A stretch of DNA of 64,000 nt from positions 74,737-138,736 of the forward strand of contig CAYMCZ010000004.1 of NCBI GenBank assembly GCA_964389285.1, in the 5' to 3' direction. The stretch's first letter is position 1, and each line of letters begins with the position of its first letter. Made by a program: the position numbers and the translations under genes. Source of the stretch: Alectryocaccobium sp964389285 (GTDB taxonomy: Bacteria; Bacillota; Clostridia; Lachnospirales; Lachnospiraceae). The notes under the pieces are model-generated. The model worked only from the letters and a program-made list of their open reading frames with translations, had not been told where the DNA came from and ran no database searches. This document shows positions 62,591-64,000 of the stretch, in pieces.

Positions 62591-63671
62591 ATGCCTGCAT
62601 TGCTTCGGTCAAGGCATCGTTCCAAGCCACCTTAATCGTTGCTTGTACATCCTGGGCATTGAACAGTTCAAACATTCTTTCATTGTATGCAGTCCGAAAC
62701 GCCTCATCTCCAGAAAGCAGGATGTGGATGGTTAAATCTGTGATGGAAACGAAATTGATATTATACCCCTGCGCAAAATACGCTTTTGCTCGTTCCAGCG
62801 CATTTTCCCTTGGAAGGTCGTTTGTATAAACGAATAAGTACTCAGCGGCGTTGTTCAGCGTGATTTTTGTGGAGAAAGTGGAATCAACGCGGGAGCCGTC
62901 TATTGGCCGCTCAGTAACTTCAATGGCTTTAAAGATCGCTCCATCCTTGTAAATCGTAATATCACCTGGTGCGCCGGTCGCACCATCTGCGGCGTTGATC
63001 TCCTGGCGTTCTATGGTCCACCCCGCATTCATCTGACCGTTGATAGTGGAGAAGACGGCATCCGTCAGGAGCATGGGAATAAGGCCGCCGCTCTGGCGAT
63101 GCTGTAGTTTGTTTAGGAACATACGGTACTGATCGATGCGGAGTCGGCGGATTGGAACAAGTCGGACAATCGACTGCTCACGGAGGTCGATAAAGCACTT
63201 CAATAAGGCAATGATGATCGTTTCCACCTCGTCACTTTCGGACACAGCCTCCAAGGTGGAAATCAGTGACAGCAAAGCGTCAAAGCCTTCCTTATCGCGC
63301 AATCCATCCCTTGTATCTTCAGTGAAAGTAACATTCCTGCGGAAAGTCGCCAGATAAGGACCTTTGGAACAAGGGATCTGCTTTGAAAACAGGAACGGAT
63401 TGACTGCCTTCTCATCCAGAGTACGCCCATTAAAAGCGTCCTCGCCCTGTTTGACATAGGGGTGCCGGATATTGCAGCTCCTGTCCTGATATCTTGCCAC
63501 TGCGCAGCCCAGCAGGACCTCGCGGTAGGACTGTGTTTTTGAGGAAAAGATTGTATCCAGCGCATCCTTATTGTCTGTGATATACTGAGTCACGGCTGCA
63601 GGAAGTTCCTGGGCAGCTTTTTCGTATGAGTTGTTGAGAAGAGCCTTTGCCTGTTCGTAATCAATAGCCAT
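62589..63671 (-). CDS. Type II restriction endonuclease, possibly SacI-like
   Basis: The ATG at 63671 has AGGAGGAAAA upstream; 360 residues. It lies convergent to a 5-methylcytosine methyltransferase and directly after a small XRE gene, the usual layout of type II systems. The middle part GRTLDEKAVNPFLFSKQIPC and a later PGDITIYKDGAIFKAIEVTE (a plausible D-x(n)-E-x-T/K nuclease core) support a nuclease. I recall similarity to the SacI family but cannot verify it. Confidence 0.7.
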   Translation of the reverse strand: MAIDYEQAKALLNNSYEKAAQELPAAVTQYITDNKDALDTIFSSKTQSYREVLLGCAVARYQDRSCNIRHPYVKQGEDAFNGRTLDEKAVNPFLFSKQIPCSKGPYLATFRRNVTFTEDTRDGLRDKEGFDALLSLISTLEAVSESDEVETIIIALLKCFIDLREQSIVRLVPIRRLRIDQYRMFLNKLQHRQSGGLIPMLLTDAVFSTINGQMNAGWTIERQEINAADGATGAPGDITIYKDGAIFKAIEVTERPIDGSRVDSTFSTKITLNNAAEYLFVYTNDLPRENALERAKAYFAQGYNINFVSITDLTIHILLSGDEAFRTAYNERMFELFNAQDVQATIKVAWNDALTEAMQA

Positions 63672-63672
63672 T

Positions 63673-63888
63673 TTACTTTTCCTCCTGATCGTCAATCGTT
63701 TCAAGAATATCCTCTATGTGGCAATTCATCGCCTCACAAATCTTAAGAAGCACATCCGTGGTAATGTTTGCGCCTTTGCTCAGTTTGGCAATAGAGGCTG
63801 TACTCACGCCGCTTTTTTCTGCCAGGTCGCGTTTGTTCATATTTTGGTCAATCAGCATTTTCCACAATTTGTTATAGCTTATTCTCAT
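63673..63888 (-). CDS. XRE-family regulator (controller-like)
   Basis: A 71-residue Cro/C1-type protein (NMNKRDLAEKSGVSTASIAK, then TTDVLLKICEAMNCHIEDIL). AGGAGG lies before the ATG at 63888, and the stop is next to the endonuclease ATG (TAAAATG). Small XRE proteins before type II endonuclease genes often control the timing of restriction. Confidence 0.9.
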   Translation of the reverse strand: MRISYNKLWKMLIDQNMNKRDLAEKSGVSTASIAKLSKGANITTDVLLKICEAMNCHIEDILETIDDQEEK

Positions 63889-63930
63889 CGTCTGCCTCCT
63901 GCTCTTTCATTAACAGCAAATTATGTAGGA

Positions 63931-64000
63931 TCATTGATCTTCCGGATTAAAAACCTCGTTCAAAAGACCGTATCTACCGTCTTGCTTGTTCCGGGTAAAG
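63931..64000 (-). CDS. C-terminal end of an unknown protein, partial
   Basis: From the right edge one minus-strand frame runs to TGA at 63933-63931 and encodes FTRNKQDGRYGLLNEVFNPE plus DQ. It ends 43 bases before the XRE start. The frame reads like a real protein end, but 22 residues are too few to name it. Confidence 0.4.
   Translation of the reverse strand, partial: FTRNKQDGRYGLLNEVFNPEDQ

Larger units (their letters stand above)
53845..64000. mobile_element. tRNA-Ser-associated integrated island, right end outside the window
   Basis: A tyrosine integrase gene lies 116 bases past the tRNA and points toward it. It is followed by an RHH protein, P4-type helicase, CHC2 primase, an iteron-like repeat array, then Fic, a truncated HsdM and a type II restriction-modification set. 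No capsid, terminase or conjugation gene is visible. I could not find a second copy of the tRNA 3' end in the window, so the far attachment site must lie beyond 64 kb if the element is complete. Confidence 0.7.

Noticed and set aside
53845..64000. Second attachment site (copy of the tRNA 3' end)
   Set aside because: I looked for a repeat of the TTCAAATCCCTCC region to the right and found none within the window.

Overview
The window looks like chromosomal DNA of a Gram-positive anaerobe of the Clostridia (Bacillota), possibly Lachnospiraceae-like. The grounds are strong AGGAGG-type ribosome binding sites, LytR-CpsA-Psr and sortase-independent surface proteins, SbcCD, a GltS carrier and no outer-membrane genes. 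Rank below class is a guess. All domain names come from motifs read by eye; no database search was run.

Layout. (1) 1-5.6 kb: two divergent genes for secreted Ig-like proteins, each behind its own cobalamin riboswitch plus intrinsic terminator. The left gene runs off the window. The right one carries two nearly identical transcobalamin-like (DUF4430-type) modules. (2) 5.7-17 kb: a polysaccharide (capsule/EPS) operon with a priming glycosylphosphotransferase, an Alg14/Alg13-type split glycosyltransferase, a Wzx flippase, a Wzy polymerase, GT2 and GT4 transferases, a pyruvyl transferase, two TupA-like ATP-grasp enzymes and a MurB-like flavoprotein. (3) 17.2-18.3 kb: a lone AAA ATPase. (4) 18.3-32.1 kb: a third cobalamin riboswitch and terminator, then a membrane-anchored DUF4430 protein, a MoxR ATPase, a DUF58 protein, a transglutaminase-like membrane protein whose expected catalytic Cys is Asp, a giant secreted protein (beta-propeller plus four Ig-like repeats) and an LCP protein.

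(5) 32.2-37.6 kb: two small unknown genes, a Ser/Thr kinase broken by an amber codon and a homopolymer frameshift, and an Ig-like surface protein. (6) 37.6-40.3 kb: orphan antitoxins and fragments of mobile-element genes. (7) 40.3-47.8 kb: MATE and AEC transporters, a large XRE regulator overlapping a signal peptidase I gene, an NlpC/P60 gene cut by a TAA, and a structured intergenic element. (8) 47.8-53.6 kb: SbcD-SbcC, then a GltS-type carrier coupled to a TAXI binding protein. (9) 53.8 kb to the end: tRNA-Ser(GCU) followed by an integrated island with a tyrosine integrase, RHH protein, P4-type helicase, CHC2 primase, an iteron-like repeat array, Fic, a truncated HsdM and a type II restriction-modification system. 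The far end of the island is outside the window.

How the parts may work together. The most distinctive feature is the set of three riboswitch-controlled surface-protein units within 19 kb. Proteins with transcobalamin-like folds would be made when cobalamin is scarce, together with a MoxR/DUF58/transglutaminase assembly. I infer a cobalamin (corrinoid) capture system on the cell surface. The sequence shows the regulation and the fold resemblance; it does not prove ligand binding.
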